Counted from the first letter of the stretch, positions 1-8,386 are shown. The stretch is 64,000 nucleotides of DNA from Bacteroidota bacterium (GCA_018262715.1 JADFDS010000002.1:41127-105126); one strand, 5' to 3'. Numbers and translations are program-made. Notes: generated by a model from the sequence alone, not told the origin.

Positions 1-721
1 CGCCGATCCCCATCCTGTTCATGATCTTTTCATAGTGCCGCCTGGAAAACTCTTCGAAGTAATCTGTAAGAACAGTTTTGGCAAGAGTCACGGAGGGGAC
101 AGACTGGTCTTTCCTCCCTATCTGAAGCAGCAGGCATTCGCGAAGGTCACGGGCACCAACGCCAGCCGGTTCCAGATCCTGTATTATCCTGAGTATCGCA
201 TTCAGCTCGTTGACATCTGTGGTGATGTTCTGCAGGAATGCAAGGTCATCAACCATGTTCTCCACCTCGCGGCGGAGGTAGCCGTCGTCGTCTATGTTGC
301 CGATGATATACTCACCAAGGAGGTCCTCCCGCTCGGTGTCTGTGCGAAGGTTGAACTGCTGTATCAGGTTTTCGTGGAATGATGATCCGGCGGCATATGG
401 AATATCTTCGCGCCGTTCATCATCTTTCGATGCGTTGTTGACCTGAAGCCTGTAATCAGGGATATCCTCGTCATTCAGGTAATCATCGAGGGCAAACTCA
501 TCCTGTTCGCGTTCTGCCTGTTCGTCATCAACCTCATCGTCATCCTCATCGCCCTGTACCTCATCCTCTTCAGGCCCCTCTTCCAGGGCGGGATTCTCCT
601 CCAGCTCCTTCTTGATACGCTCCTCCATCTGCATGGCAGGCACCTCCAGCAGCTTGATCATCTGGATCTGCTGCGGGGAGAGCTTCTGTAGCAGTTTCTG
701 CTGGAGTTTCTGGTCGAGCAT
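1..721 (-). CDS. rpoN: RNA polymerase sigma-54 factor RpoN (3' end cut by window edge)
   Basis: The first 240 codons are visible; the family is usually about 480-500 residues, so the core-binding and DNA-binding C-terminal half lies outside the window. The protein opens MLDQKLQQKLLQKLSPQQIQ, the Gln/Leu-rich region I that contacts activators, with the typical 'ERIKKELEENPALEEG' segment near residues 34-50. A strongly acidic linker follows (about 50-90), then the start of the core-binding region ('EDLLGEYIIGNIDDDGYL'). The ATG at 719-721 is chosen because family members start almost exactly here. It lies 20 bases after the asnS stop, so the two genes are probably co-transcribed. Sigma-54 directs transcription from -24/-12 promoters with AAA+ activators. 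Confidence 0.93.
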   Translation of the reverse strand, partial: MLDQKLQQKLLQKLSPQQIQMIKLLEVPAMQMEERIKKELEENPALEEGPEEDEVQGDEDDDEVDDEQAEREQDEFALDDYLNDEDIPDYRLQVNNASKDDERREDIPYAAGSSFHENLIQQFNLRTDTEREDLLGEYIIGNIDDDGYLRREVENMVDDLAFLQNITTDVNELNAILRIIQDLEPAGVGARDLRECLLLQIGRKDQSVPSVTLAKTVLTDYFEEFSRRHYEKIMNRMGIG

Positions 722-741
722 GGAGTCTATTGTTCAGCAGT

Positions 742-2127
742 TTAGAATTCAGCGTTCCTGGGAGTACGCGGGAACGGTACCACATCGCGGATGTTAGACA
801 TACCGGTCATGAAAAGAATCAGCCGCGCAAAGCCAAGTCCAAAGCCCGAATGCGGTGCGGTGCCAAACTTTCTGGTATCAAGGTACCACCACAGATCCTT
901 CAGCGGCAGGTTCAGCTCCTCAATCCTTCGCGTCAGCTTATCCAGCTCCTCCTCCCTCTGCGAACCGCCTATTATCTCGCCGATGCCGGGGAAGAGCACA
1001 TCCATGGCCCTGACAGTTTTGCCGTCATCATTCTGCTTCATGTAAAAAGCCTTGATGTTCATCGGGTAATCGGTAAGTATCACCGGTCTCCTGAAGTGTG
1101 TCTCCACGAGATAACGCTCATGTTCTGCCTGCAGGTCACGGCCCCAGCCCACGGGATACTCCCACTTGCGGCCGGCAGCCTCCAGGATCTTAACAGCCTC
1201 CGTGTAGGTCAGCCTCATATAGCTGTTGGCAAGCACGAACTCAAGCCTCTCAATCAGGCCATTGTCAATCATTTTGTTGAGAAACTCCAGGTCTTCACGG
1301 CAGTTGTCAAGTCCATACCTGATGAGGTACTTTGTAAAATCCTCAGCGAGGTCCATGTTGTCTTTTATATCCCAGAAGGCCATCTCCGGCTCAATCATCC
1401 AGAACTCGGCCAGGTGGCGCGGGGTATTTGAGTTCTCTGCGCGGAATGTGGGGCCGAAGGTATAGATCTCGCCAAGCGCCAGGGCACCAAGCTCACCCTC
1501 GAGCTGGCCGGAAACAGTAAGGTTGGCCGGTTTCCCGAAGAAATCCTGCTCATAATCTACTGTACCGTCCTTTTTGCGGGGCAGGTTTTCAAGGTCGAGG
1601 GTGGTTACATGGAACATCTCACCGGCGCCTTCTGCGTCACTGCCGGTAATAATGGGTGTATGCAGATAATAGAATCCTCTGTCATTGAAGTACTTGTGTA
1701 TGGCATAGGCCATGGCGTGACGTATCCGCATCACAGCTCCGAATGTGTTCGTGCGGAAGCGCAGATGGGCTATTTCCCTGAGGAATTCCATCGAATGACC
1801 CTTTTTCTGCAGCGGGTACGTTTCCGGATCACATTTGCCATAAATTGTGATATCCGATGCGTTGATCTCCACGTTCTGGCCTTTGCCCTGCGACGGTACC
1901 AGGGTACCGGTCACAGCCAGGCTGGCACCGGTGGTAATGTCTTTCAGCAGGTCAGCGGAGAAGCTGTTTATATCAATGACAATCTGAATGTTGTTAATCG
2001 TCGAGCCGTCATTCAGCGCCACGAATGCCACATTCTTTATCTCTCTCTTTGTCCTGACCCAGCCTTTGACCAGCACCTTTTCTCCTGTTACATGGCTGGC
2101 AAGCAGTTCCTTTACTTTTTTTCTCAT
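742..2127 (-). CDS. asnS: Asparagine--tRNA ligase
   Basis: 461 residues, normal length. It charges tRNA-Asn with asparagine in the cytoplasm. An N-terminal OB-fold anticodon-binding domain (about 17-105, '[20 protein letters not shown]') is followed by the class II catalytic core from about 118. Motif 2 is seen as '[18 protein letters not shown]' near 229-246, and motif 3 near the C-terminus as '[20 protein letters not shown]'. The '[11 protein letters not shown]' text is typical of AsnRS rather than AspRS. The ATG at 2127 lies about 20 bases after the predicted transcription start from the -7 box at 2154-2161. It is the first gene of an asnS-rpoN pair and diverges from the universal stress protein gene. 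Confidence 0.97.
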   Translation of the reverse strand: MRKKVKELLASHVTGEKVLVKGWVRTKREIKNVAFVALNDGSTINNIQIVIDINSFSADLLKDITTGASLAVTGTLVPSQGKGQNVEINASDITIYGKCDPETYPLQKKGHSMEFLREIAHLRFRTNTFGAVMRIRHAMAYAIHKYFNDRGFYYLHTPIITGSDAEGAGEMFHVTTLDLENLPRKKDGTVDYEQDFFGKPANLTVSGQLEGELGALALGEIYTFGPTFRAENSNTPRHLAEFWMIEPEMAFWDIKDNMDLAEDFTKYLIRYGLDNCREDLEFLNKMIDNGLIERLEFVLANSYMRLTYTEAVKILEAAGRKWEYPVGWGRDLQAEHERYLVETHFRRPVILTDYPMNIKAFYMKQNDDGKTVRAMDVLFPGIGEIIGGSQREEELDKLTRRIEELNLPLKDLWWYLDTRKFGTAPHSGFGLGFARLILFMTGMSNIRDVVPFPRTPRNAEF

Positions 2128-2153
2128 TTTAAATGATCATCGCATTATGCAGG

Positions 2154-2161
2154 CAAAAATA
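2154..2161 (-). promoter_or_regulatory. Putative -7 promoter box for asnS-rpoN
   Basis: On the minus strand this reads TATTTTTG, a full match to the Bacteroidota -7 consensus TAnnTTTG, 26 bases before the asnS ATG. No clear TTG is seen at the -33 position, so the call rests on the -7 box and its spacing to the start. Confidence 0.45.
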
Positions 2162-2269
2162 GCATTTTGTTCCTGTTGCCATACTGATCTTCGCACAAAT
2201 GGCACTGTTTTTGTGCTCAGACGCAATTTTTCAATAGGTGGCGGCGTTTTTCAATGGTACCGGTATAGC

Positions 2270-2300
2270 TTGACTTAATCAGGCAAAAAGGGTAATTTTA
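2270..2300 (+). promoter_or_regulatory. Putative promoter for the universal stress protein gene
   Basis: A TTG at 2270-2272 and TAATTTTA at 2293-2300 (7 of 8 positions of TAnnTTTG) are separated by 20 bases, the usual spacing for the Bacteroidota primary sigma factor. The predicted start of transcription, near 2307, leaves a leader of about 20 bases before the ATG at 2327. Confidence 0.55.
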
Positions 2301-2326
2301 CTGTTCTAACTGTAAACGTTTATATT

Positions 2327-3169
2327 ATGGAAGTCGACAGCAAGATCATTGTGGTGCCATGGGATTTCACCCCGGTGACTGAATATGCATTGCAGCATGC
2401 CATCAAGATTTCGCTTATGACGCGAAATGAAATCTGCCTGCTGCATGTTGTTGAGAAAATCACCAGCGACGGAGGGATGAAGGCCAAGCAGGCTGCCATG
2501 GAAAACAGGGGGAATGATGTTGAGCGCAGGTTTGGCGTAAAGGTCAAGACTCATGTTGCCAGGGGTACCATCTTCAAACAGATTCCTGAATTTGTCAATG
2601 ACCGAAAGGCATCTCTGGTGGTTATGGGTACGCACGGCATGAGCGGCATGCAGAAGCTTACCGGCAGCTGGGCGCTGAAAGTCATCGCAAAGTCGAAGGT
2701 GCCCTATATAGTGGTCCAGGCCCCGCCGGCTGATAATGAAAAGTATCATGACATTGTGTTCCCGGTCGACTTCCGGGCGGAGGAGAAGGAGAAGCTCTCC
2801 ATGGCCATCTTCATGGGAAAATACTTCGACTCCAAGATCCACATCCTGAAAGCCGTCAGGAAAGATGACTCCCTGGCAAAAAAGACCAACCTGAACCTGA
2901 ACTATACTGTCAGGATGCTCATTCAGAATAATATAGAGTATGAGATTCGTGAGGAACCGGCTGACAAGCTGGGCGAACGCGCCCTTGAGGTGGCCCAGGA
3001 GATCAAGGCAGACCTGGTGCTGATCATGACCACCAAGGATATCACTTTTGCCGACTATGTCTGGGGCGCCAAGGAGCAGTACATCATCGCCAACAGCTCG
3101 AAGATACCTGTCTGCTGCGTGAACCCGACCTCGGCATTTGCCAACCTCGGTCAGTTCATGTACGGCTAG
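2327..3169 (+). CDS. Universal stress protein, tandem UspA domains
   Basis: 280 residues made of two UspA folds in tandem (about 1-143 and 147-275), the usual architecture of Bacteroidota Usp proteins. The first domain opens 'KIIVVPWDFTPVTEYALQHA' and carries the nucleotide-binding loop 'GTHGMSGMQKLTGS', close to the G-x2-G-x9-G-S/T signature of ATP-binding Usps. The second domain ('DIVFPVDFRAEEKEKL') lacks a clean copy of that loop, so only the first half probably binds nucleotide. The family is linked to survival under starvation and other stress; no specific partner can be read here. It is monocistronic: its own promoter precedes it, and heptamer repeats separate it from the next gene. Confidence 0.92.
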   Translation: MEVDSKIIVVPWDFTPVTEYALQHAIKISLMTRNEICLLHVVEKITSDGGMKAKQAAMENRGNDVERRFGVKVKTHVARGTIFKQIPEFVNDRKASLVVMGTHGMSGMQKLTGSWALKVIAKSKVPYIVVQAPPADNEKYHDIVFPVDFRAEEKEKLSMAIFMGKYFDSKIHILKAVRKDDSLAKKTNLNLNYTVRMLIQNNIEYEIREEPADKLGERALEVAQEIKADLVLIMTTKDITFADYVWGAKEQYIIANSSKIPVCCVNPTSAFANLGQFMYG

Positions 3170-3176
3170 AAATTGG

Positions 3177-3257
3177 CGATTTTCGATTTTCGATTTTCGA
3201 ATTAATACCTGAATAAATCGCTAATCGCTAATCGCAATTCGCAATTCGCAAATCGCA
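3177..3257. repeat. Intergenic heptamer repeats, locus 1 (two arms)
   Basis: Three copies of CGATTTT (3177-3197) face six copies of AATCGCT/AATCGCA/ATTCGCA (3216-3257) across an 18-base gap. The arms are partly complementary, so the transcript could fold into a long imperfect hairpin between the usp and gldA-like genes. The same heptamer family recurs at 8444-8471 and, in the opposite orientation, at 30325-30352. Confidence 0.8.
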
Positions 3258-3265
3258 ATTCAACA

Positions 3266-3976
3266 ATGTCCATTGTTGTTCAAAACGTCACCAAGAACTA
3301 TGGGCCGCAAAAGGCCCTGGATGATGTTTCATTCACCATCCCGGCAGGGGAGATTGTAGGTTTCATTGGCCCCAACGGCGCAGGAAAGTCGACGATGATG
3401 AAAATTATCACCGGCTTCTTTCCCGCAGACGCGGGACAGGTGACGGTATGCGGACTCCCCGCCGGTCCGTCAGCCAGGGAGATGAGGCGGCAGATAGGCT
3501 ACCTGCCTGAGAACAACCCTCTCTACCTCGATATGTATGTGAAGGAGTACCTCGGATATGTTGCCGACATTTATTCGCCGGGCAGAAAGAGCCGCGAAGC
3601 TGTCAGTTCCGTTATTGAGCGCACCGGACTCACCCCGGAACAGGGGAAGAAGATAGGCGCCCTCTCCAAGGGTTACCGGCAGCGGGTGGGACTGGCACAG
3701 GCACTGATTCACGATCCGAAGGTGCTGATTCTTGACGAGGCCACCACCGGGCTTGATCCCAACCAGATAGTGGAGATACGTAACCTCATCTCCGAAGCCG
3801 GCAAAGAAAAGACCGTGATGCTGTCGACACATATCATGCAGGAGGTGGAAGCCATCTGCAGCAGGGTGATCATAATAGACCACGGCCGTATTGTGGCTGA
3901 CGGCCCCTTGGACGAGATTTCCTCCCTCGCCGGCGCCCGCCTCGAGGAAACATTCAGACAACTGACCGGGAAATAG
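3266..3976 (+). CDS. gldA: GldA-like ABC transporter ATP-binding protein
   Basis: 236 residues with a complete nucleotide-binding domain: Walker A 'GPNGAGKSTMMKI' (about 34-46), the segment 'IGYLPENNPLYLDMYVKEYL' that is nearly diagnostic for GldA, ABC signature 'LSKGYRQRVGLAQAL', Walker B 'VLILDEATTGLDPNQ', and the switch His in 'MLSTHIMQEVE'. GldA works with membrane proteins GldF and GldG in an ABC complex tied to gliding and surface motility. It is shorter than the roughly 300 residues of flavobacterial GldA, and no gldF/gldG follows, so partners must lie elsewhere or it serves another exporter. T9SS cargo genes later in the window fit a gliding or T9SS background. Confidence 0.82.
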   Translation: MSIVVQNVTKNYGPQKALDDVSFTIPAGEIVGFIGPNGAGKSTMMKIITGFFPADAGQVTVCGLPAGPSAREMRRQIGYLPENNPLYLDMYVKEYLGYVADIYSPGRKSREAVSSVIERTGLTPEQGKKIGALSKGYRQRVGLAQALIHDPKVLILDEATTGLDPNQIVEIRNLISEAGKEKTVMLSTHIMQEVEAICSRVIIIDHGRIVADGPLDEISSLAGARLEETFRQLTGK

Positions 3977-4471
3977 CCCGCAGCCAGCAGAACGATCATG
4001 CCAGAGAATGCTCATTGAGCATAAAGAATTGTAATACTGCGGTATATAAACAGATCCTCGAAGAGGATCAAGAATTGTAAAGGCAGACTCACCCCCTCCC
4101 CCTGGCCACTCTCCGGACTGTACCCGGTAACTAATTCATTGGCTGCCGATCGAACTCTGCTGCCTCTCCAGCCACTTCGAGAGAAAAAGATCTTAGACCG
4201 AATTTTCAATATTTAGAGAACAAGAGTATTGGGCCACGATACAGAGCCTCTTTAGCATTATTTATATTATTTGGAGAACGTCTAAATTAGTTCCCTGCAT
4301 AAAAATATCCTGAAATTTCATGTCACAAAATCCAGGATTGCGACACGTACGGATGAATGACACCCCTAAAAAGGAGAGCATCCATCTTTGATTGTGTGGA
4401 ATACAATTAGTAAGACTGAATGTAAGTATTTGGTTTAATAACTTTTAGCTGCAGATTAAAACTTGTGAATT
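3977..4471. other. Gene-free accessory-region boundary with vestigial sequence
   Basis: About 495 bases without a supportable intact gene. It holds a short palindrome (ATGCTC-ATT-GAGCAT, 4008-4022), then a perfect hairpin GATCCTC-GAA-GAGGATC (4053-4069) bracketed by direct copies of AAGAATTGTAA (4024-4034 and 4070-4080). The degraded 3' end of an ATPase gene lies at 4142-4205, followed by AT-rich sequence up to the next gene. GCATAAAGAATTG at 4019-4031 also occurs upstream of cysS near 37446, which hints at a dispersed intergenic repeat. Confidence 0.6.
4142..4205 (-). pseudogene. Vestige of an AAA-ATPase gene (3' end only)
   Basis: On the minus strand this stretch reads S-V-stop-D-L-F-L-S-K-W-L-E-R-Q, matching the C-terminus 'SVYDLFLSRWLERQ' of the ATPase gene at 7128-8258. 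The Tyr codon has become TAA and the terminal stop codon is lost. Nucleotide similarity (for example CTGCCTCTCCAGCCAC) continues past the stop into the flank, where both copies carry CTGCCGA. It disappears a few codons upstream. This is a decayed second copy rather than a chance match. Confidence 0.7.
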
Positions 4472-6202
4472 ATGGGAAAAGAAACAATTGGAATCAATAT
4501 CTGGCTGTTTGTTGCAGGTCTTGTATTGTGGACTGTTGTCCAATCATGCGAAATGAAGGAGGCAACAAGTAATGAAAATGTCAAGCCAGTTGGCCATTAT
4601 GAGGAAAATGAGTACAACTCTGATTTCAGTGATTTCGCCCGTGTGGTGAGTGAGGCTTTGAAATCTGACAAAGACTTTCGTTACATGGTCAGAGATGAAG
4701 CGCTTCAATTAATTGATGGCGATTATGATGTGCTATTGAGACACTTCGTAGACAAACAGGTAAAAGCCCGATCATCTTTAAAATCAGAAATCAGAGATTA
4801 TACGGTTAAAGAATTACTGGAGGATTCCTATATGGTGGGTGGGATTAACAATACAAAATCTTCCGTGTCGATAATAGATGATCTTCTGAGAAAATATCCC
4901 GATATGCAAATCGCGATACCCGTACACGCTGAAGAGTGGAATGTAAATAACTATATCCCAATAGTAACATTTCTGCCATTAGAATACGACGACGCATCTA
5001 CTAAAACACTGACTGGTTATGATTCGAAGGGTAATATCGTAAGCATTGATGCAATAAATGAACCCGATGAGCCGGTCATTGTCATCAGTGAGAATGAAAG
5101 AATGATCATTGAGCCTGATCCGGACAATCCGGTAAAGCCTTCTGCTCCGACCAATCTGATCGGGACGCAGACAGAATCCGGAATCAGGCTGACCTGGACA
5201 ATGCCTGCCGGTACCGACCCATCGAACACTTCTGGTTACTACATTTACCGTAAAACCACAGGATCTCCGGCCTACAGTCTGACACAAAATGTGTACGGAG
5301 CATATAACAGAAGTTATGATGACAATAATGTAGAAGCAAGTCGTTCCTACTCTTATTATGTGGCAGCATACTACCAGGGGCTTACTTCTGATCCATCTAA
5401 TTACATTTCAATAACAGCCCCAAACTACCCTAAACCTCCAACATCATTTGATGCAATTCAACAGACAAGGAATGAGATTGAGTTAAGATGGGAAAACGAT
5501 CACACTCAATATATCCAGGAAACCAGGCTTTCAAAATATATTGTCGGAGTTACTCCTGGATATCAATTTTATAAATCTTTCTCCCCTAATGAACATAACT
5601 ACATTGACACAGAAGTAATAGCCGGGAAAACGGTTAATTACAAAATAAATCATGTAACCTCCTTTGGGGAATCAAACGCCAAATATGATTTTGTTAAAGT
5701 TCCATATCGGGATATATCACAAGAGTCTCCGGTCTATATCAAACAGATAAAATTTACGGACTGGACACTCGAAAGATGGCCGGCAGGCAAGCCTGAATTC
5801 TATATTGCAGTTAGTAATGTTGATGCGGGCAAAGAGCCATATACAGTTCAGGAACAAATAGATTGTCAATTTGTAGACAAGACTAATGTGTCCCAGGTCT
5901 TTTACGGCAAAGAGGTACTTAAATGGAAACCTGGTTTTTGGTATGATATGCTTACATTCACTGTCCTTGAGTATGATAAGCCTTCCAGTAAATATACTTT
6001 TGAAATTTCGGTGGCATATAACCAGAAGGACGAGAAAAAACAAGGTCTGCAATCCACTGGTGCATCTGATTTTGAAATTACTTTTGAAGACCATGGGGAA
6101 AAATGTGGTAATTCGTACCTGAACTATTATGACCAACCTGAACGATGGCTGGTATTTCCTAATTATGGCGTTCAAATTCGTGTTAGTGAATCAGATAATT
6201 AA
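4472..6202 (+). CDS. Lipoprotein with fibronectin type III-like domains, unknown function
   Basis: 576 residues. An N-terminal hydrophobic stretch ends 'VVQSC' at about 22-26, a plausible lipobox that would put the protein in the envelope. Residues about 40-220 form a domain I do not recognise ('FARVVSEALKSDKDFRYMVRDE'). From about 226 come two fibronectin III-like modules ('PSAPTNLIGTQTESGIRLTW', then 'PKPPTSFDAIQQTRNEIELR'), and a beta-rich C-terminal region follows. A TAACTTTT box at 4439-4446 could be its -7 element. It is 12 bases from the next gene, so the two form a small operon. AT content is higher than in neighbouring housekeeping genes, in line with acquired DNA. No catalytic motif is visible. 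Confidence 0.75.
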   Translation: MGKETIGINIWLFVAGLVLWTVVQSCEMKEATSNENVKPVGHYEENEYNSDFSDFARVVSEALKSDKDFRYMVRDEALQLIDGDYDVLLRHFVDKQVKARSSLKSEIRDYTVKELLEDSYMVGGINNTKSSVSIIDDLLRKYPDMQIAIPVHAEEWNVNNYIPIVTFLPLEYDDASTKTLTGYDSKGNIVSIDAINEPDEPVIVISENERMIIEPDPDNPVKPSAPTNLIGTQTESGIRLTWTMPAGTDPSNTSGYYIYRKTTGSPAYSLTQNVYGAYNRSYDDNNVEASRSYSYYVAAYYQGLTSDPSNYISITAPNYPKPPTSFDAIQQTRNEIELRWENDHTQYIQETRLSKYIVGVTPGYQFYKSFSPNEHNYIDTEVIAGKTVNYKINHVTSFGESNAKYDFVKVPYRDISQESPVYIKQIKFTDWTLERWPAGKPEFYIAVSNVDAGKEPYTVQEQIDCQFVDKTNVSQVFYGKEVLKWKPGFWYDMLTFTVLEYDKPSSKYTFEISVAYNQKDEKKQGLQSTGASDFEITFEDHGEKCGNSYLNYYDQPERWLVFPNYGVQIRVSESDN

Positions 6203-6214
6203 ACCTAATTAGCC

Positions 6215-6868
6215 ATGTGTAAACAAACAGTCATTCTAATTGCCCTGTTTCTGTCCGGACTCCCTGCGTTCTCCCAGGAGAAATGGTTTGACGAGAGCAA
6301 TGGTAAACCCGGAGTTGAAATCGGGTATTTGTATCTTTACAATAACCTGAATGCAGATAACTATTTCAAATTCAAATATAGAAATGCCACTAATAACGGA
6401 GATGCAAGTATCGGAGGCATCAGTCTTAAACTAAATATCCCGACAAAACTCGAATACCTGGATATTACCGTTGGATCAATATTTGTGAAAGGCCTGGATT
6501 TGTTGGAGTATGGTTATGTAAACCCGCAGTATGCGGATAATCATGATTACATAATCAACGGAGGAGGGGTTTATTTTGGAGTCAGCCCCGGGATCAGAGG
6601 TAAAATATTCAGCATTACCACAGAGTTTGGAATAGGGTTCTTTTCTTTCAAGGAATATGTAGGAATTGTAAACATTAGCCGCGACCCGTTTGCTGACGAG
6701 CATAACCTGAAAGCATCGTACGGCCCGGGAGCAATCAGCTCTGTCAGCCTGGGCATAAGAATCTGGAAACTGGGGATTAATCCATCCGTCGTTGCCATCT
6801 ACTCAGGAGGCGCAGGGGCGAGTTTCACGTTCTATGGCTTCAACCTGCCAATTACCTTTCAATTCTGA
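6215..6868 (+). CDS. Predicted outer-membrane beta-barrel protein, unknown function
   Basis: 217 residues. A classical signal peptide (MCKQTVILIALFLSGLPAFS, cleavage before Q) is followed by alternating hydrophobic and polar strands rich in Gly, Tyr and Phe. The chain ends 'NLPITFQF', with the terminal aromatic residue typical of outer-membrane barrels. It is co-directional with and 12 bases downstream of the lipoprotein gene, suggesting that the two act together at the outer membrane. No family could be named. A strong hairpin follows the stop codon. Confidence 0.75.
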   Translation: MCKQTVILIALFLSGLPAFSQEKWFDESNGKPGVEIGYLYLYNNLNADNYFKFKYRNATNNGDASIGGISLKLNIPTKLEYLDITVGSIFVKGLDLLEYGYVNPQYADNHDYIINGGGVYFGVSPGIRGKIFSITTEFGIGFFSFKEYVGIVNISRDPFADEHNLKASYGPGAISSVSLGIRIWKLGINPSVVAIYSGGAGASFTFYGFNLPITFQF

Positions 6869-6874
6869 ATTGCT

Positions 6875-6911
6875 TCAGGAACGGTCAGGTCTGCCACCTG
6901 ACTGTTCCTGA
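6875..6911 (+). terminator. Strong hairpin after the lipoprotein-barrel operon
   Basis: A 16-bp stem with a single G.T pair, TCAGGAACGGTCAGGT against ACCTGACTGTTCCTGA, closes a 5-base loop (6891-6895) just 6 bases after the stop codon. No T-run follows, so it may stop transcription inefficiently or protect the mRNA 3' end. The 216 bases from 6912 to the next gene show no further gene. Confidence 0.6.
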
Positions 6912-7050
6912 TCTTCAGTAAAATCCGGAACAACGTATTCCACGCCTTGCGGTGTGGTGCTACTGGTGCTGAATCCGAGCCAGGGAGACAGAGGGGCACG
7001 GTATGTATGCGGATTCCTGCAATTCCTGTAGCCCAACCGCCATCCTTACG

Positions 7051-7068
7051 ATTGCCATCGCTGCAGGC
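7051..7068 (+). repeat. Left 18-bp direct repeat flanking the ATPase unit
   Basis: ATTGCCATCGCTGCAGGC, identical to 8369-8386. Together the two copies bracket the ATPase gene, its promoter and its iterons in a 1336-bp unit. Confidence 0.75.
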
Positions 7069-7127
7069 AAGGCAACGGTCAGGCTTGAGACCGGCAACAA
7101 ACACATTGACTTCTGACTGCCGAAAAC

Positions 7128-8258
7128 CTACTGCCTCTCCAGCCACCTCGAGAGAAAGAGATCATAAACAGAATAATACTTCCCGTTGCTGTCACTCTCC
7201 ACATAGATCATCTCCTTGTCAAGCAGGGCATCAACAGCTCTCTTTGATCCCGCTGGCGTTCCGAGGGAATGTTTGCCAAGGAATTCCCCTGACTGGGGCT
7301 TATATACCTTCCCCTCCTTCGCCACGGCCATGAGAAGCTGCCATTGGTTGGATGTAAGCAGATGGCGGTATTGCAGAAATGTCTTTTCCTGTTCATCCAG
7401 GATTTCCCCGCACACCGTTTTCGCTAACCGAATATCAATTTCTTTCGCCCCGGTGCTGAAAAGAGTATTGCAGACAGACTGGGTATAGTATGTATGCCGC
7501 CTGGTCCAGTCGAGTACAAAACTGATCGCTTCCTGAGATACCTTTCTTTTGTTTTCTGCAAACTTATCCCCGATAAACCGGCTATAACTATCATCAGAGA
7601 TAGCCGACAGGCTCATAATTCTGGTACTTGCAAAGAAAGGTCTCTTTGAGCTGTGAAAGATCTCATGCATCATATGCTTGTTGCTGCCACTGAATATGAA
7701 ATGAATATTTTTCAGCGGCTGAATCATAGTCCTTAGCATGGCCTCGGCATTCCCCTCCTCGTATGAGGCAATCGACTGGAATTCATCGAATGCAAGGTAA
7801 ATTTCAGTCCCGAGGTCATCAAGAAACTTCAGCAGGGCACTAAGCGTAACCTCATATTCCGAGGCAGATGAATATTCAAACTTCACCCCCGGAGCCCCTG
7901 TCAGAGGATCATAAGTAATAACCGGCCTTAATCCTTTAAGGAAAGTAAGAAAACGATTCCCTGCCCTTTTTTTCCGTGGCAGTACATTCATTGAAACTGT
8001 CGCCAGCTGACGTGTAAGATCCCTGATGTTCCTTGTGGGATACAGATCAACATAGAGACAAACAGATCTGATATCTTTTAATATTTTATCAAAAACATGA
8101 TATATTAATGCAGTCTTTCCCATTCTACGAAGGGAAATCAGGGTTGTATTCAATCCTCCGGTGAGATTCATTAAAAGTCTCCCGGTTTCCGTCTCTCTGT
8201 CGCAAAACAGCTTGTTTCCATGATATCCGACTACCGGAAACGGATTCTTTGAAGTCAT
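7128..8258 (-). CDS. AAA-type ATPase (ATPase_2-like family)
   Basis: 376 residues. The N-terminus 'NPFPVVGYHGNKLFCDRETE' and Walker A 'ISLRRMGKTALIYHVF' (about 42-57) match the ATP-binding family often called archaeal-type ATPase (PF01637-like). Walker B is 'EIYLAFDEFQS' (about 155-165), and a sensor-like 'FIFSGSNKHMM' follows. The C-terminal third resembles the winged-helix part of these proteins ('LTSNQWQLLMAVAKEG', ending 'SVYDLFLSRWLERQ'), so DNA binding is possible. The biological role of this family in Bacteroidota is not established. Odd features are the 18-bp direct repeats on both sides, three iterons upstream, and a decayed copy of its 3' end at 4142-4205. All suggest a mobile or recombining unit. 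Confidence 0.85.
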   Translation of the reverse strand: MTSKNPFPVVGYHGNKLFCDRETETGRLLMNLTGGLNTTLISLRRMGKTALIYHVFDKILKDIRSVCLYVDLYPTRNIRDLTRQLATVSMNVLPRKKRAGNRFLTFLKGLRPVITYDPLTGAPGVKFEYSSASEYEVTLSALLKFLDDLGTEIYLAFDEFQSIASYEEGNAEAMLRTMIQPLKNIHFIFSGSNKHMMHEIFHSSKRPFFASTRIMSLSAISDDSYSRFIGDKFAENKRKVSQEAISFVLDWTRRHTYYTQSVCNTLFSTGAKEIDIRLAKTVCGEILDEQEKTFLQYRHLLTSNQWQLLMAVAKEGKVYKPQSGEFLGKHSLGTPAGSKRAVDALLDKEMIYVESDSNGKYYSVYDLFLSRWLERQ

Positions 8259-8277
8259 GACACGTCGTTTTATATTG

Positions 8278-8285
8278 CAAATATA
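8278..8285 (-). promoter_or_regulatory. Putative -7 box of the ATPase gene
   Basis: On the minus strand this reads TATATTTG, a full match to TAnnTTTG, 19 bases before the ATG at 8258. The -33 position falls inside iteron 1, so a protein bound to the iterons would block or aid the promoter. Confidence 0.5.
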
Positions 8286-8297
8286 TATATTTTATAC

Positions 8298-8339
8298 ACA
8301 TTTTGTATCATACATTTTGTATCATACATTTTGCATGAT
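8298..8339. repeat. Three 14-bp iterons upstream of the ATPase gene
   Basis: Tandem copies of ACATTTTGTATCAT at 8298-8311 and 8312-8325 are identical; the third (8326-8339, ACATTTTGCATGAT) differs at two positions. The central copy contains the inverted repeat TACA-TTT-TGTA (8311-8321). They adjoin an AT tract (8279-8296) and the ATPase promoter. The arrangement looks like an operator or an iteron-type binding site. The rest of 8259-8614 holds the right direct repeat, heptamers and the metK leader. Confidence 0.85.
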
Positions 8340-8368
8340 TTCTATAACTGAAGAGTGCCGACTCCATT

Positions 8369-8386
8369 ATTGCCATCGCTGCAGGC
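8369..8386 (+). repeat. Right 18-bp direct repeat flanking the ATPase unit
   Basis: Perfect copy of 7051-7068. Similarity stops abruptly at both ends, as expected for a recombination or target-site repeat rather than a coding duplication. Confidence 0.75.

Noticed and set aside
570..785. Short minus-strand frame across the asnS-rpoN junction
   Set aside because: It overlaps both genes in another frame and has no recognisable features.
730..1431. Long open frame antisense to asnS
   Set aside because: It lies wholly opposite a certain gene, has no domain and no promoter; it is a shadow frame.
6859..7333. Small genes around the ATPase 3' end
   Set aside because: Frames on both strands are low quality, overlap the hairpin or the ATPase gene, and show no domain or promoter.
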